From assembly GCA_032690845.1 (NCBI GenBank), contig CM064417.1, positions 12,368,501-12,432,500 on the forward strand: a DNA stretch of 64,000 nt, read 5' to 3'. The notes beneath the pieces are model-generated. The model was not told where the DNA came from, did no database searches, and saw only the letters and a list, made by a program, of their open reading frames with translations. The position numbers and the translations under genes were made by a program. The DNA comes from Eleusine coracana subsp. coracana (Eukaryota; Streptophyta; Magnoliopsida; Poales; Poaceae). How positions within the stretch are numbered: position 1 is the stretch's first letter; the number at the start of each line of letters is the position of its first letter. Below are positions 45,950-56,715 of the stretch, one piece after another.

Positions 45950-46208
45950 TTTAGGCCGAATTGCATAATAGCGGTGGTTGACTTTGTTGACCGTCGCTAA
46001 AAAATAGTTTTTTAGCGATGGTTGGTGTTGTAGACCTCTGCTAAAAATAAAATTCATCTATAGCAGCGTTGACTTTTTTTACCGCTGCTAAAAGTGGTTT
46101 TTTAGTGTCGGGTGACTTTATTGGCCGCCGCTAAAAATGAAATTCATCTGTAGTGGAGGTTGATAATAAAAACACCGCTACCCGCTATAGTATTGTTTTA
46201 TGATAGTG
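45950..46208 (-). mobile_element. CACTA-like transposon end with subterminal repeats
   Basis: Several copies of an inverted motif, AGCGGCGGT-like with TTGACTTT and its complement GACCGCCGCTAAAA, occur in both orientations (for example near 45970, 46000, 46070 and 46120). This is the usual subterminal pattern of plant CACTA elements. On the minus strand the outer end begins CACTATCATAAAACAATACT near 46208. The other end was not found, so boundaries of the whole element are unknown. Confidence 0.6.
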
Positions 46209-47092
46209 TTATTAAGACAAAAACTTAGATTTATTACATTAAAAATCTAACTAACAGGGCAAAGCTAGCGGCTGAGCTTGTCGGGGTCAATAGTAATTAG
46301 CATCGAGAGCAGGTAGTTTAATTAGCAGTAATAAACTATATTTTTCATCAATAACAATGCAACCACGTAGCTCCGCCCCTACATCTAAAGTTGTCGTAGA
46401 GCGGAGCCTTGATAATTCATCAAATTCAAAAGATGCAAAACAAAGCGCGTCGCAAGAAGAGCAATGTAGAAAGACTAAGATGACAATCAAAAGGCCCTAG
46501 TTAAAAGATGAGTTGTAAACCCAACAAAGTCGACAAAAAAGCTTAAAAAGCACCACTGTATGATTAAAAAAACAATAGGGCAATTAGTCAAGTAAGAGTG
46601 AATTTTAGCTGATTGAAAAGAAAAATATAAAATGGACTGACAAAACTTTTATCGATAAACATGACATAGACAACCACAAATTTAGGAGGAGAAGGAATCC
46701 TAACCTTAGTTGATGGCTTTGATACCATGTTATTACTAGCAGTTTCAAACGAACTACATATATGTGCTACATGAGTACAAGAAAAATGATTCTATATTTA
46801 TTCCTAATAAGACTCATATATAACCTTCACAAATATCTTCTCAAGCAAGATTGAGCTATCATAACTTAAAAGGTACAATAAATATTGGGAACTGCATTAT
46901 GTTTTACTGTGTTATTCATTAAAGTTACTTACATTACTACATGATTAAGATATTTACATGAATTAAGATAATTATGTGGTTATAAATTACAATCAGGATC
47001 AGGTTTCCATGTTGAGTTAGTGAGTGCTATGTAGTTGTGCAGATATGTGTTCACATTTCTCGGTGCTCTATCTCATAAATTAGAAATAGTAC
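46209..47092. other. Remaining intron sequence of the CAX pseudogene
   Basis: Apart from the LTR-like remnant at 46722-46870, no coding or repeat structure is recognised. Confidence 0.4.
46722..46870 (-). repeat. Short copia/TRIM-like LTR remnant with primer-binding site
   Basis: The minus strand has a short stretch with GGTTATATATGAG (TATA-like) ending in …TAATAACA, then TGGTATCAAAGCC, a tRNA-Met-type primer site. I found no second LTR, so it is either a small TRIM remnant or chance similarity. Confidence 0.4.
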
Positions 47093-49434
47093 TTCATTAA
47101 TTGGGCTGTAAATATTACGGCGGGTCTTTAGTTGAAAAAATAAATAGTTCGCATAGGCCACAAGCATGATGCAACTACTAAACCTTGAAAGAGCTAATTC
47201 AGATTTCCCAGTGTAGTTCCGTATGTGTGAAATGAAGCACCGTTGGGAACATTAAACCTAAGAGAGCCATCAATAATAGCCCTGAACTTATAACAGCTGA
47301 TGCCTGCAATTATAAATGCAAGTCGACAGAGATTAAAATGCAGAGTCCATAACAAAAAGACATTTGGAAAACTAACATTTCTTCAGTAAACAGTAACCTT
47401 GTTGAAGACCTGGTCCTTATTACAATGGACAATACCACCAGCAAAGAAAGCGCACCCCAGAACCAGCAGCATATTTGACAGTATCGAGCCTAGTAGTGAC
47501 TGCTGGACGACTCGAATCATCCCGTTTTTCAGTGCATATATGGAGATAATAATTTCCGTTGCATTTCCAAAGACCACATTCAGGAGTCCTCCAACTGCGA
47601 TTAAAAGGAAATATTAAACGACCCTTTACTGAGTAGCCATGATGCCAAGATGTAAATCTAGCATAATGCAGAATCGATAAGACAGACTTGTTGGGCCAGT
47701 GGAGAAAGCAAGTTGTCTGTACACGACAAAGTAGCGTACATTAGTTATAAAATATTCTCACCAGTCCTTTTTGTGGCACTTGCAGAAACTAACTCATGGG
47801 ATGTCAGGAAGAAATAACTGCAAATTAAAGTCGTCATTTTGGTTCCCACTTACTCGTTTGCATATCCCAATCGCTCAGACAATGGTGTTATACCAATTAT
47901 GCTGAAAAGGGAAACCCGTCCTTTCTGTGAAAAAAAATCGAGGAATAGGGAAGGAAGCCATAAACTTATTAGTGATGCGACTATACATCCAATAACATAA
48001 TAAATGGAAAGGGCTGAAGAAATGAAAAGGAATTATCAATAATTCAAAGGAACTGTGATGTTGTGGCTTTAAATCTGTAGTTTTTTATAGTTTTATAAAA
48101 ATAGTAGTATTTTGGTAATATCTTTTCTCAGAAAAACTTGCTAAGCTCAGGTATGCCCTATGATGCAAACGCAAATGCTGAAATATTTTCTCCATTATCC
48201 GAAAAAGCTCAAGATACTTAGATACACTGTGCTTCTAGATCATTCCACTGTTGTCGCATTTGCGCATTCATACTTCCTCAAATCAAAGTAGTTATTTAAG
48301 CAAGTTAGGACACACTTTTGTTCTATAACTAATTTTCTCAAATCAACCATACATGTTCAATGATCCCTAATGAGTATATTTCAATTGCTCCGGTCAAGTC
48401 ATCATAGTATTGTAAGCAAAATTTTCAAGCAAGATGCAATAAACAAAAAATACAGTCATATAAAACCAAATATGAGAGATAAGCAGTGTAGAGCAAAGTA
48501 CAGCATAGCAGAATCGAGCCGAGGAAGCGATTGATGAAAACAAAGTCTTCTTAACTCATGAGAGAACGATGTGAGCAGAAAAAACCCATATACCCTTCCT
48601 TCTTTATGCATCGAGCTATGTGAGCAATTAATTTTCTAAAAAGGGATTCTTTTACATAAAAGTTGGAACTCACTTCCCACCTCTTACAAGTTATATATAA
48701 TGCAGGCTATAATACACATAAATATTTTTTGAAAAAGTTGCTTTCAGAGAAATATCATCCTAATATACTCATGTGGGGCCTTTTCTTGAAGTTCTATTGT
48801 AAGGAACACAATGATGTTATCAGGTTTTACTTTAGATGCTATATTCGAAATATTTGACCTTTTTAAGTTCTAAATTTAGAAGCATATGGACGGCAACAAG
48901 TATGTGTTTTGTACCACGGCAGGGCATGCATACATGTTGTTTTGAGCAGGCATTTGTTAAAGTGGAAGAGCGTTCGAGTTTGAGATTTGATTTTATTTGA
49001 GCAGGTATATGGCAAACTACCATTTTCCATATCTACGGAAGCAAATAGTAAAACTACTCAACTGCTTACTAGCTAATAATTGAATTTGTTTATTATTCTA
49101 GAACGAAGAGAAGTTTTGGCAATGAAGAGCGGAGGTTCTTACGTGCTTGTCGGTGAGGTAGTGGAGCAAGATAGCGAGCGGTCCGAAGGGCAGGAGCACG
49201 TTGATACTTGGCCTGGAAGATGACGACCCGCACGCTGGTGAGAGCTCTCCGCCACTTTCTCCCGGTCAATAGCGACTCCCCCACCGCCGCTGGCGAGACG
49301 ACTATGCTCTCAAATTCCCGCGACTGCGTCTTCGTGGCGCTGGCGGGCGGCGGTGAGCTGGCACCCGCAGCCGACGCTAGCTCCTCGCCCTCTGTCTCGA
49401 ATCCCTGACCGGACTTCTCGACTTCCATCATCAT

Positions 49435-49936
49435 CTGCGAGCCGCAGCTTGAAATCTTGAATCAAGATCCGCCGCTGTGCAGAGCCGAGCCGGGGTGGCC
49501 TCCCTCACCTCTTCCCTACCAATTTCCAGTAATTAGGGGAATCACAGGCGAGCACTTAGATGAAATGTGGATGAAGACAAGGGCGCGATATTTTCTTTTT
49601 ATGAAACCTTCGGCACGAAGCTGCCTGGGCGGTGCTTCAGGAGGGCCCTTCCGTCGACAACACGCCGTTGCGTCTGGATGAGAATGGTGCCCGAATTTCA
49701 GAGCCGGAAAGAACGTTGGTCGGCTTGCTCGTGGAACTCCTGTGGTAACCAGAATGCAGGCCGCATGTCAGAGCCGCACTAAAAAAAGGGTTTTCCTAAT
49801 GCCGCGATTCATGGGTTGGTCGGCTCGCCCAAATATGTTAATGCATGGCTGTCTTGGGGTTCTTTGGGGGTTTGGGCGGGGTTAGCAGGATTGGCTGGCG
49901 AGAAAAAAGGTAACATGGTGAGCAATAACTTGTGTA
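49435..49936. other. CAX pseudogene upstream region
   Basis: About 500 bp between the CAX start codon and the FAR1-type transposon. It probably contains the 5' untranslated region and promoter. No clear TATA box was picked out. Confidence 0.4.
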
Positions 49937-52696
49937 AGAGCAAGTATAATGAGATCGGCTCCTGTGCAGGGCGCACTGCACATATTTGTGTGCGACACGT
50001 GTCCTAGGTGGTCCCTACTAGAAATTAATATTTAGAAACTAATCTTCAGTATACGAATCGTATATACGGTTGTGCCGCAAATACTCTAATGCGGGAGATG
50101 CTTGCGAAAGCAGGATTGTATACGCGGTCGCGCCGCAAATACTCGCGCCGACAGACGCTCAGCGCGAGAGTATAATCATTCAATCGTTCGACGCTGCCGC
50201 CGCCAAGGTCGTTGTCTCGCGAGATCGCTCTATGCCGGCCACGGTAGGTATTGTTGTCTGATTAGCATGCTAATCTCCTCTCCTCTTTCCTCGATTGAAA
50301 TTATTATAAAGAGAGATAAGAGAACCGAAGAGGAAACTGCAGGAAGAACAGCTGCCTCAAGAAGAATGAACGGAGTAGCTAGCGTGCAGATTGAGGTACT
50401 TTGATTTAGTAGATTAGCAAGGTGGTCTCTCAATACAGAAGATGATTTTTAAACACACTTCATTAATAGTCCAATGAAATCCATAAATATATAGCTAAGA
50501 ACTTGAAGTATTCATTACTGAACTGACATTGCAACTCAACTTACTTTGACTGACAACCATTGTTTCAAACTCCATTTAAATGAATTTCTCGAACAAGTAA
50601 TCTGAAATCCTATAAAACAAAGAGGATGAAGATCTATGAATTTCTATCCTGAAAATGACCTTGTGGAAAATTGGCGGCCTGCAAGAATAAATTGAAAACA
50701 AAATTACTGTCAAAGATATTGAACTCGGGCCTCATACTGTTAAAAGTTTGCAACTAGGTTGATACCGTTGTCATATGCATTTGGTCATAGTAGCTTGATG
50801 ATTGCTCCATGTTCAGTAATAATTGTGTAACACTCTGTAGACATCATCACTGTTACCATTTGTCATTAACAATAGTATAATTTTGCAAGAATATTATAAC
50901 AAAGATTTTACCTGGTTTGGATTTTTATTATAAGAAAAGAATGATTGTTGTGGTTGCCAGCTTGCTGAACTCTAAAAGGTAACAAATATAAGAACTAAAC
51001 AGTGAAAGCATGATTTCAAATAAGGTCTTAGCTGAAACCTGTTGTGATGGGTACATATCACACGGGTATACTTGTTGGGGAGTACTATAATTAGGTATTT
51101 GCTCATAACCGGTGATAGCTTCAGATGATATTGGAGCTCTTTCAGTATTCTTTGCCAAATTACCTATTCAATAACAATTATAAATTGTTTAGCTCATTAT
51201 TTTGTAGCTATTATTTTATTCTGCTCATTTAAAATTGTTCCACATACAATACCTTCTTTATGTCCTATTTTCTTGTTTATTTCAGATCCACCTTTTGATC
51301 TCCTTTTTGTTCTAGTTTCAAGTCCATCTTTTGGTCTTCTGTTACTTGATCCCTTTTTCTCCTTTTTTTTATTCCCTTACTGCATTCAGCAGGGTGTTGC
51401 TCCATTGATGGAGAATTTCTCAGGTTACTTGCAGAGTGATTTTCATACATGATTTGATCAACTTGTTCCATCAAAATAGCGAAGCTCTTTCCAGTAGTTC
51501 ATATGCTTCATCATTTTCTGCAGCTTTGCTTAGTATACTATTATAAGAACTGACATAATGCTCCATATCTTCTGGCTAGAGCTACTCTCTTTTCTTCTTC
51601 TACGGCATGCTTTTGATTGACTTTTGATGTGCCTATCTTAGCATGTTTTGTCCATCTCTGCAAAATATACTCGGAAGGTAACACCTTAACATTGTGTAGG
51701 TCTAATACCTTTAGAGCATGACAACATAGAACCCCTAGAAACTCAAACTTCTTGCATGAATATGACACTTTCCCTTCTTCAGGAAAATATTCTATGCCAA
51801 TCACCGGCTCGATCTTCCTACTTTCATCATCTTGTGTTTTTGATGTGTCATTATGGTTTTCCATCTCAGGATTTAAATTAAAAAATCATGTGATGCCTCT
51901 ATGAGCACACAACTGTGCCGATAGAAAAATACTAAGATTGATATTGATTGGTCATGCAGTACAGAACAGACCTGTTGAAGGCGGGAGATGGGACGAGGAA
52001 TCCACCATGCCCTCTCTAGCTCTATCACCAAGTCTCACGTTGAGAACAACTTCCTGGAAGCAAGAGATCACATCAGTTTGTAGAACGTGTGTTAACCAGG
52101 CAAAGTGGAGAGAGCAGCTAGACTTGCTTACGAAGGAGGACGATGGCAATAGGGCAACCAGGTGAACGATCTCAATGGCGGCAGCGTCGAAGGATCCTGC
52201 TTTCACGAGCGTCCATCGGCACGAGTATTTGCGGCGCGGCCGTGTATACGATCCAGCTTTCGTGAGCATCCCCCGCATTAGAGTTTTTGTGGCACGGCCG
52301 TGTATACGATCCGTATACTGAAGATTAGCTTCTAAATATTGATTTCTAGTAGGGGCCACCTACAACACGTGTCGCACAGGGATTGGCCCTGCACCTAATA
52401 TGTGCAGGGCGCCCTGCACCGGCAAATCGTCTGCCTTGTCATCCAGATAGCCTACATGGAGGAGAGAAGAAGGAAGAGAGAGAGAGTAGCGGTCGATTGT
52501 TCGGTCGCCACCTGAAGCAGCAAAACCAACAAAAGTCAGAACATCCGACCAATGCATTCAAATATTGGGTATTTAAATATGTCATTAAACTACTATCTAA
52601 TCATCCGTCCATTATACCAGTATGTATTTGTGAATACGTTGAGTGATGTGGCATAGAAACATAGCCAGCAGCCGGCGATTTTATTAGACTTGCTCT
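49937..52696 (-). mobile_element. Mutator-like element with FAR1/FHY3-type transposase remnant
   Basis: The ends are inverted repeats of about 300 bp: AGAGCAAGTATAATGAGATC on the left against AGAGCAAGTCTAATAAAATC on the right (reverse complement), followed by shared blocks such as GTGCAGGGCGC, GCGACACGTGT, CTAATCTTCAGTATACG and CCGCAAATACTCG. The inside codes on the minus strand for a FAR1-related protein piece. I could not identify a 9-bp target duplication. On the right the element abuts a second copy of the same terminus (AAGAGCAAGTATAGTGG at 52697). Confidence 0.8.
50928..51864 (-). pseudogene. FAR1-related MULE transposase, C-terminal part with SWIM zinc finger
   Basis: The minus strand has a SWIM-type pattern, SCKKFEFLGVLCCHALKVLD, then VLPSEYILQRWTKHA. 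This is the conserved region after the DDE domain in FAR1/FHY3-type proteins, which are domesticated from Mutator-like transposases. Later frames continue with a basic KGIKKRRKRDQ tail (51277-51474) and a GYEQIPNYSTPQQVYPCDMY C-terminus (50928-51158). Frame breaks separate the three blocks. The zinc-finger N-terminus and DDE catalytic domain are absent, so it cannot transpose itself. Confidence 0.8.
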
Positions 52697-53627
52697 AAGA
52701 GCAAGTATAGTGGAGTGTAATCAGCCGGTTAAATCCTAACTGGAGCCTTGGGCACATGAGAGATAGAAGCCAACATTATACTGCGGGTGCCAGCTCCTTC
52801 ATTTTCTCATATCCTCTTTAATTTTTCCTCCCTCCTTAATTTTCTGAAAATACAATAACTAGTATATGTTTGAAATACAATAGCTAGATGGGTTAACCCG
52901 ATAGCTAAATCCTAGCTAGATATTGTTTGAAATCTCCTGTGCAAACACAGTCTCAAAGAGGGATGGACACCAAATTAAGGAGGAAAAAGCTAAAGAATTG
53001 ACCTCCAACTCATTTCTCTGCTTTTAGTACAAGGTTCTTTCTTGGGGCCACGTTTGAGGGAACTTTTCGCTTTTTGAGATTTTGGAGAAGCAAAAGTTTG
53101 AAAAGCTCCCTCAAACAACGCGTGACACTAACTCACCAAGACACCAATGCAGGTAGAACATACTCCTTTTATTTCAAAATTATTGTACTTTTTTTAGGAG
53201 AAAGATTGTGTAAAACCAATTAATAGTCCCTATTAGAAAACAATTTCATGCCAATGCATTTTAATTATAATTGGTAAATGAAAAGGTATGAGAATCATCA
53301 TACTTAGTGAGATATGTTGGTGCCAAAAAGTTATTTAGTGGTATGCCATTCTATTTATCTTCTAACAACTATAGGTACCATTTACTTGCATTAAGATGTA
53401 TTTCAAACATATAGTAGTTATTGTGTTATTTTAAAGCCTGTAACAATGTACGGACATTATACTAGTTATAAATATAAATCTTGTTAAGACATTGTAGTAT
53501 AGAAAACCCCAAAGCAATTCAGATATTACTTTTTTTTCCCCAGCGGTAAGCAAAACTTAACTTCAACCACCGTTCCTTCTTTTTCTTCGTTTCTTTGGAG
53601 ATACAGACAAGATTTGGCAATGGATAA
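52697..53627. other. Transposon-end-like start, otherwise unrecognised
   Basis: It starts with AAGAGCAAGTATAGTGG, the same terminus as the neighbouring MULE, in head-to-head arrangement; the palindrome CTTGCTCTAAGAGCAAG spans the junction. No partner end and no gene were found in the rest. Confidence 0.4.
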
Positions 53628-54090
53628 TTTTTTTTTTTCGAAAAAGGGCAGGAGCTCTGCCATTCGTTAAGAAGAAGAGATCATACAATCAAATATACAA
53701 GATGAAGGGCTCTAGGGCCGCTAAGAAAGTCAAAAAGCATCGAACGCTAGGTCATACAGTTCTAGATCTTGCATGATTAGGCTAGTGATCCCCATTACCG
53801 AGAGCTCCCGATCTTGGAATATCCTCCTATTTCTTTCTTTCCAAATATGCCACCAAAAAGTAAACAGAATTCCCAATTTTCTTTTTTCTTTGACCGTGCC
53901 AGCAGATTGTAGTGTATGCATCCAAGCAATTGAGCCACCAGGTTGATGCATGGCGTTATAAGCTGGGAGGTACATCCTTTGGGCCACTGCATTCCCGACT
54001 GCTTCCGTGTAGTTGCAGTCGGCCAGTAGATGCTCCGTTGTTTCTTGCTGACAGAGACAGAAGCTACAATTTACATTGTGCGGCTAGTTT
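53628..54090 (-). mobile_element. Short 5'-truncated LINE fragment
   Basis: On the minus strand it encodes the C-terminal tail of a plant LINE ORF2: a zf-RVT-like part, then FTFWWHIWKERNRRIFQD, and ends with the usual tail AACGAATGGCAGAGCTCCTG… followed by an A run (T run on plus at 53630). It is about 460 bp long, lying about 90 bp downstream of the exonuclease pseudogene's stop. Confidence 0.75.
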
Positions 54091-54178
54091 CTCAAGGCTA
54101 ATGACTGTTGCAACTTTGCGAGTACATAACATACTCTCGCACTACTACAGCCGAAGAGATCTCGCAGAGGGATTATTC

Positions 54179-54410
54179 CTTGTCGTCAAAAGCGACCTCT
54201 CCAAGCTTGTACGCGACATAAGCATCAATGCAGGCATACCTGATCTGCTTCTCGTCAAAAGTACACGCCTCCCCCAATCGCTCATTATGACATCTCTGGG
54301 CTTGACCATGTCGATGTGCAGCGTCTGCCTCGCGAAGCCATCGAGGCCCGTCATCCTGAAGAAGGTGCAGAGGTGATCGTCGCAGATGCCGGCGAGGTCC
54401 GTTGGAATTT
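54179..54410 (-). pseudogene. Exonuclease copy B: C-terminal fragment of the DEDDy exonuclease
   Basis: The minus strand matches the C-terminal third of the protein at 34000-34623: a DLAGICDDHL-like segment, GLDGFARQTLHID, VKPRDVIMSDWG, and Exo III with YACIDAYVAYKLGEV. An extra G near 54270 shifts the frame between DWG and the Exo III block. Upstream of 54410 the gene stops abruptly in AT-rich sequence, so Exo I and Exo II are lost. Together with the mariner-derived gene at 55469 it forms the second unit of a segmental duplication. Confidence 0.82.
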
Positions 54411-55292
54411 ATATATGACCCATTCATGAGAAATTTAAAAATAATAAGTGGTTATTGGTTTTAGTCTCATATTGTTAATCTATAGTGATTCACACCAATT
54501 TAAATAGCAACTCTTTTATACATGGCTGAATAAAGAAAGCATTAGGAGAAAAAAAAAAGAGTATTGCTATAAGTACACATCCCATTCACTTCTACTTCTT
54601 CCTAATTCTAAAACCCTTATGTACCAATTAAAAGAGTTAATATATGGTTAATATTATAATTAGAGTTAATAGACTAACCATACTATTAACTACTAATTAT
54701 TGGGTGCAATTAGAGATGAAAGGGCTCCAATAAGGTCTACGCATGCGAGACCAACCGCTTTGCTGCGTCCTCGCCTACACCAGCTGCTGAAGAGCTGGTC
54801 CCGTCGCTGGTAGCCTTCCACTTGCACCGATGACGAGTGGCCAGCCCTGCTGGTGGCTAGCAAGGAAGAAGCATGGCTGCTTGACATGTTACTAGCGGCC
54901 TAGGAAAAAAAATTTGATAAAAAAATATCAGAGGTCATCGATAAACATGAAATTTTGAAAATACCGATAATTTCGATGAGTGAAATAAATTATTTTTTAA
55001 GATTTTTTACATGACTTGATAAGAAATTTACTTTATTCTATAAACTATCAAAGTTACATATAAAATAAATATAGTTAATGATAAAATTTCGGTGATAAAA
55101 ATTATATCGAATCTCACCACTAAATTTCCGCTGAAATTTTTTTCGAAGCTGGCAGCGGCGGACTGAGGAGCTCTGCGGTCTGCGCTCAAATGGCATGGGA
55201 GGAATCGGGTAGAAGTACTGTACTATCTTCTAACATTTATAATACTACGAGAGCTGTATGTGAATGCATGATCATACGTGGAATTAATGTCA
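54411..55292. other. AT-rich insertion replacing the 5' half of exonuclease copy B
   Basis: About 880 bp with no counterpart in the other unit. It starts GTTGGAATTTATATATGACCC, which resembles retrotransposon terminal sequence. A small GC-rich island at 54720-54890 has no recognisable product. A repeat-like ATCGATAA/TTTCGGT-rich stretch follows. Confidence 0.4.
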
Positions 55293-55365
55293 TTGGCACT
55301 CCGTTTTGAAAGTCGGAGCGTCGAACCTTAATAATCCGGCTCCGTTCCCCGAGTCGTCGTCGTTT
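55293..55365. repeat. Segmental-duplication anchor B1
   Basis: GTTTTGAAAGTCGGAGCGTC … GAGTCGTCGTCGTTTAGGTTA matches 34785-34850. Confidence 0.7.
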
Positions 55366-55404
55366 AGGTTACCGAGCAAACGAGTGAAGCATCCACTCAT
55401 CGTC

Positions 55405-55410
55405 TATAAA
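55405..55410 (+). promoter_or_regulatory. TATA box of mariner-type gene copy B
   Basis: TATAAA preceded by CGTC, 64 bp upstream of the ATG at 55469, with a CT-rich untranslated leader between. Confidence 0.65.
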
Positions 55411-55468
55411 CCTGGCTGCTATAACCCTCTCCCACTCTCACTCTCACTCATCATCTATCTCTTCATCA

Positions 55469-56699
55469 ATGGCGGCACATTTCGACCTCAACAATGCTCC
55501 ACCCATGGAGTTGCCCGATTGGGACCTATACAATGATCCTCCCATCTATTGGGATGCCGTTGCCGAACGGGAAGGTTCTGCTAGTCACCTTGATTGCCAC
55601 TTTGTGTGGAATTATGGACAAGATCAAGGAGAGGTCGCCCAGGAATATGAAGGTGCATCAAGTCGAACGCGACGATTATGTTTATTGGTTTTGATATATA
55701 TGTTCCTCTGACTTGTTTATACTGTTGTGCTAGGTGTAGCCGAACAAGGGGATGAACTAGGACAGGGAGCCGAGGAAGAAGAATTGCAAGCTGTTGCATT
55801 TGGATTTGATCTCAACATGGGTACTCCTTTTTTGTGATATCTTCTCTGATATCATTAATTAATTAAAGCTAGACCTTTGTGTTCATTGCTTGTCTGATGA
55901 CGTCAACATTAGCTATATTTTTTTGCAATCTCTTCTATTATTTGATTAATAAGCGACATGTCTTTTTTAAATGTCATCAGTTAGTGGTAGGTCATCAGTT
56001 AACAATTATTCTAGAGTGCATAAGCATGCACAGGCCACTAGAACTGTGCTATATACAACAAAAGTATTCAAGCAAAATTTATTTGTGTCAACTGTGTCTG
56101 ATAGATGCCCAAGGAGATGAAGACTCCCACTTCTCACCTTCAGATGTAGGAGCTGCACCTGCACCTGCCGAGGGTAAGTTTTCTATACGAGGACGTTGTT
56201 CTACTGTTGACGGACGGGTACAGTAGATGACAGTAGTCTGTCATTTTGTTGTACTCTTAAGTAATCTCAGTGATCTGAAAAAACGTTTTCAGCAATAGGT
56301 TACGTTTCAGCGACATGTTTTGGACGTTTCTTTTTCCAAGGTTAAGCTGACTTGTATTTTGTAGGTTCAAAGAAGAGAAAGAGGAGATACTACTCGGATA
56401 CTTTAAAGGTGGCCATTTATCTGGACTTGTTGGCAAAGACAGATCCGCCTGTGCTGCGTCCTGGAGTATCTAAACAAATTGCTCAAAAATTCAATGTTCC
56501 GCTACGAACTGTGCAGAGTGTGTGGCGTAAAGGGCAAGATTATGGCGGGGCAGAAGGTGTTAAAAACAAGTTTGTTGAAAATTGTGGTCGCAAAAGAGTT
56601 GAAATAGACAGAAGCATTCAAACAAGTGCTTCAGAGCACTCGCAGAACCATCCAGGACCTCGCCAATGCATTGGGAGTGAAGAAGAGCACCCTTCATAG
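55469..56699 (+). CDS. Mariner-transposase-derived DNA-binding protein (copy B), four exons, frameshifted end
   Basis: Exons: 55469-55652, 55734-55820, 56105-56173 and 56365 to a stop at 56699. All three introns are GT-AG and phase 1, and the frame is open throughout, giving 224 residues. The N-terminal part has two FDLN motifs (MAAHFDLNNAP; GFDLNM) and an acidic Pro/Ala-rich linker. Exon 4 has a basic KKRKRRYYS block and the first helix-turn-helix of plant mariner-like transposases (GVSKQIAQKFNVPLRTVQSV). One extra base near 56610 moves the second helix-turn-helix (TIQDLANALGVKKSTLHRRL) out of frame. No DDE catalytic domain follows. Either a truncated transposase or a DNA-binding-only derivative. 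A LINE-split copy lies at 35540-37465. Confidence 0.7.
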
Positions 56700-56715
56700 G
56701 CGTTTGAAAGAAGGT

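Larger units (their letters stand above)
38488..49434 (-). pseudogene. CAX: Vacuolar cation/H+ exchanger (CAX family), ten-exon pseudogene
   Basis: CAX proteins exchange Ca2+ or other cations for H+ at the tonoplast through eleven membrane spans. Exons, minus strand: 49143-49434, 47854-47924, (47775-47815 degraded), 47398-47594, 47093-47303, 39396-39521, 39133-39237, 38995-39048, 38751-38867, and 38643 down to a stop near 38488. Recognisable blocks are RRALTSVRVVIFQAK, GITPLSERLGY, FGNATEIIISIYALKNG (the first cation-selective repeat), GLLLMALLGLMFP, the acidic EEEEE loop, ITQGEAICWIFVLT and GWMMGQQMDLNF. Defects: one extra base near 49206, two bases lost near 47210, a degraded third exon, and the second repeat reads LLPTAEHA, lacking the GNA of GNAAEHA. 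The intron between 47093 and 39521 holds most of the local transposons. Confidence 0.88.

Noticed and set aside
46287..46490. 67-codon minus-strand ORF
   Set aside because: No domain, lies in the CAX intron among transposon pieces and has no codon-usage signal.
49093..49434. Reading the first CAX exon as a stand-alone 113-residue protein
   Set aside because: The second half is out-of-frame text after one extra base near 49206. The CAX frame and a consensus splice donor are visible in the other frame.
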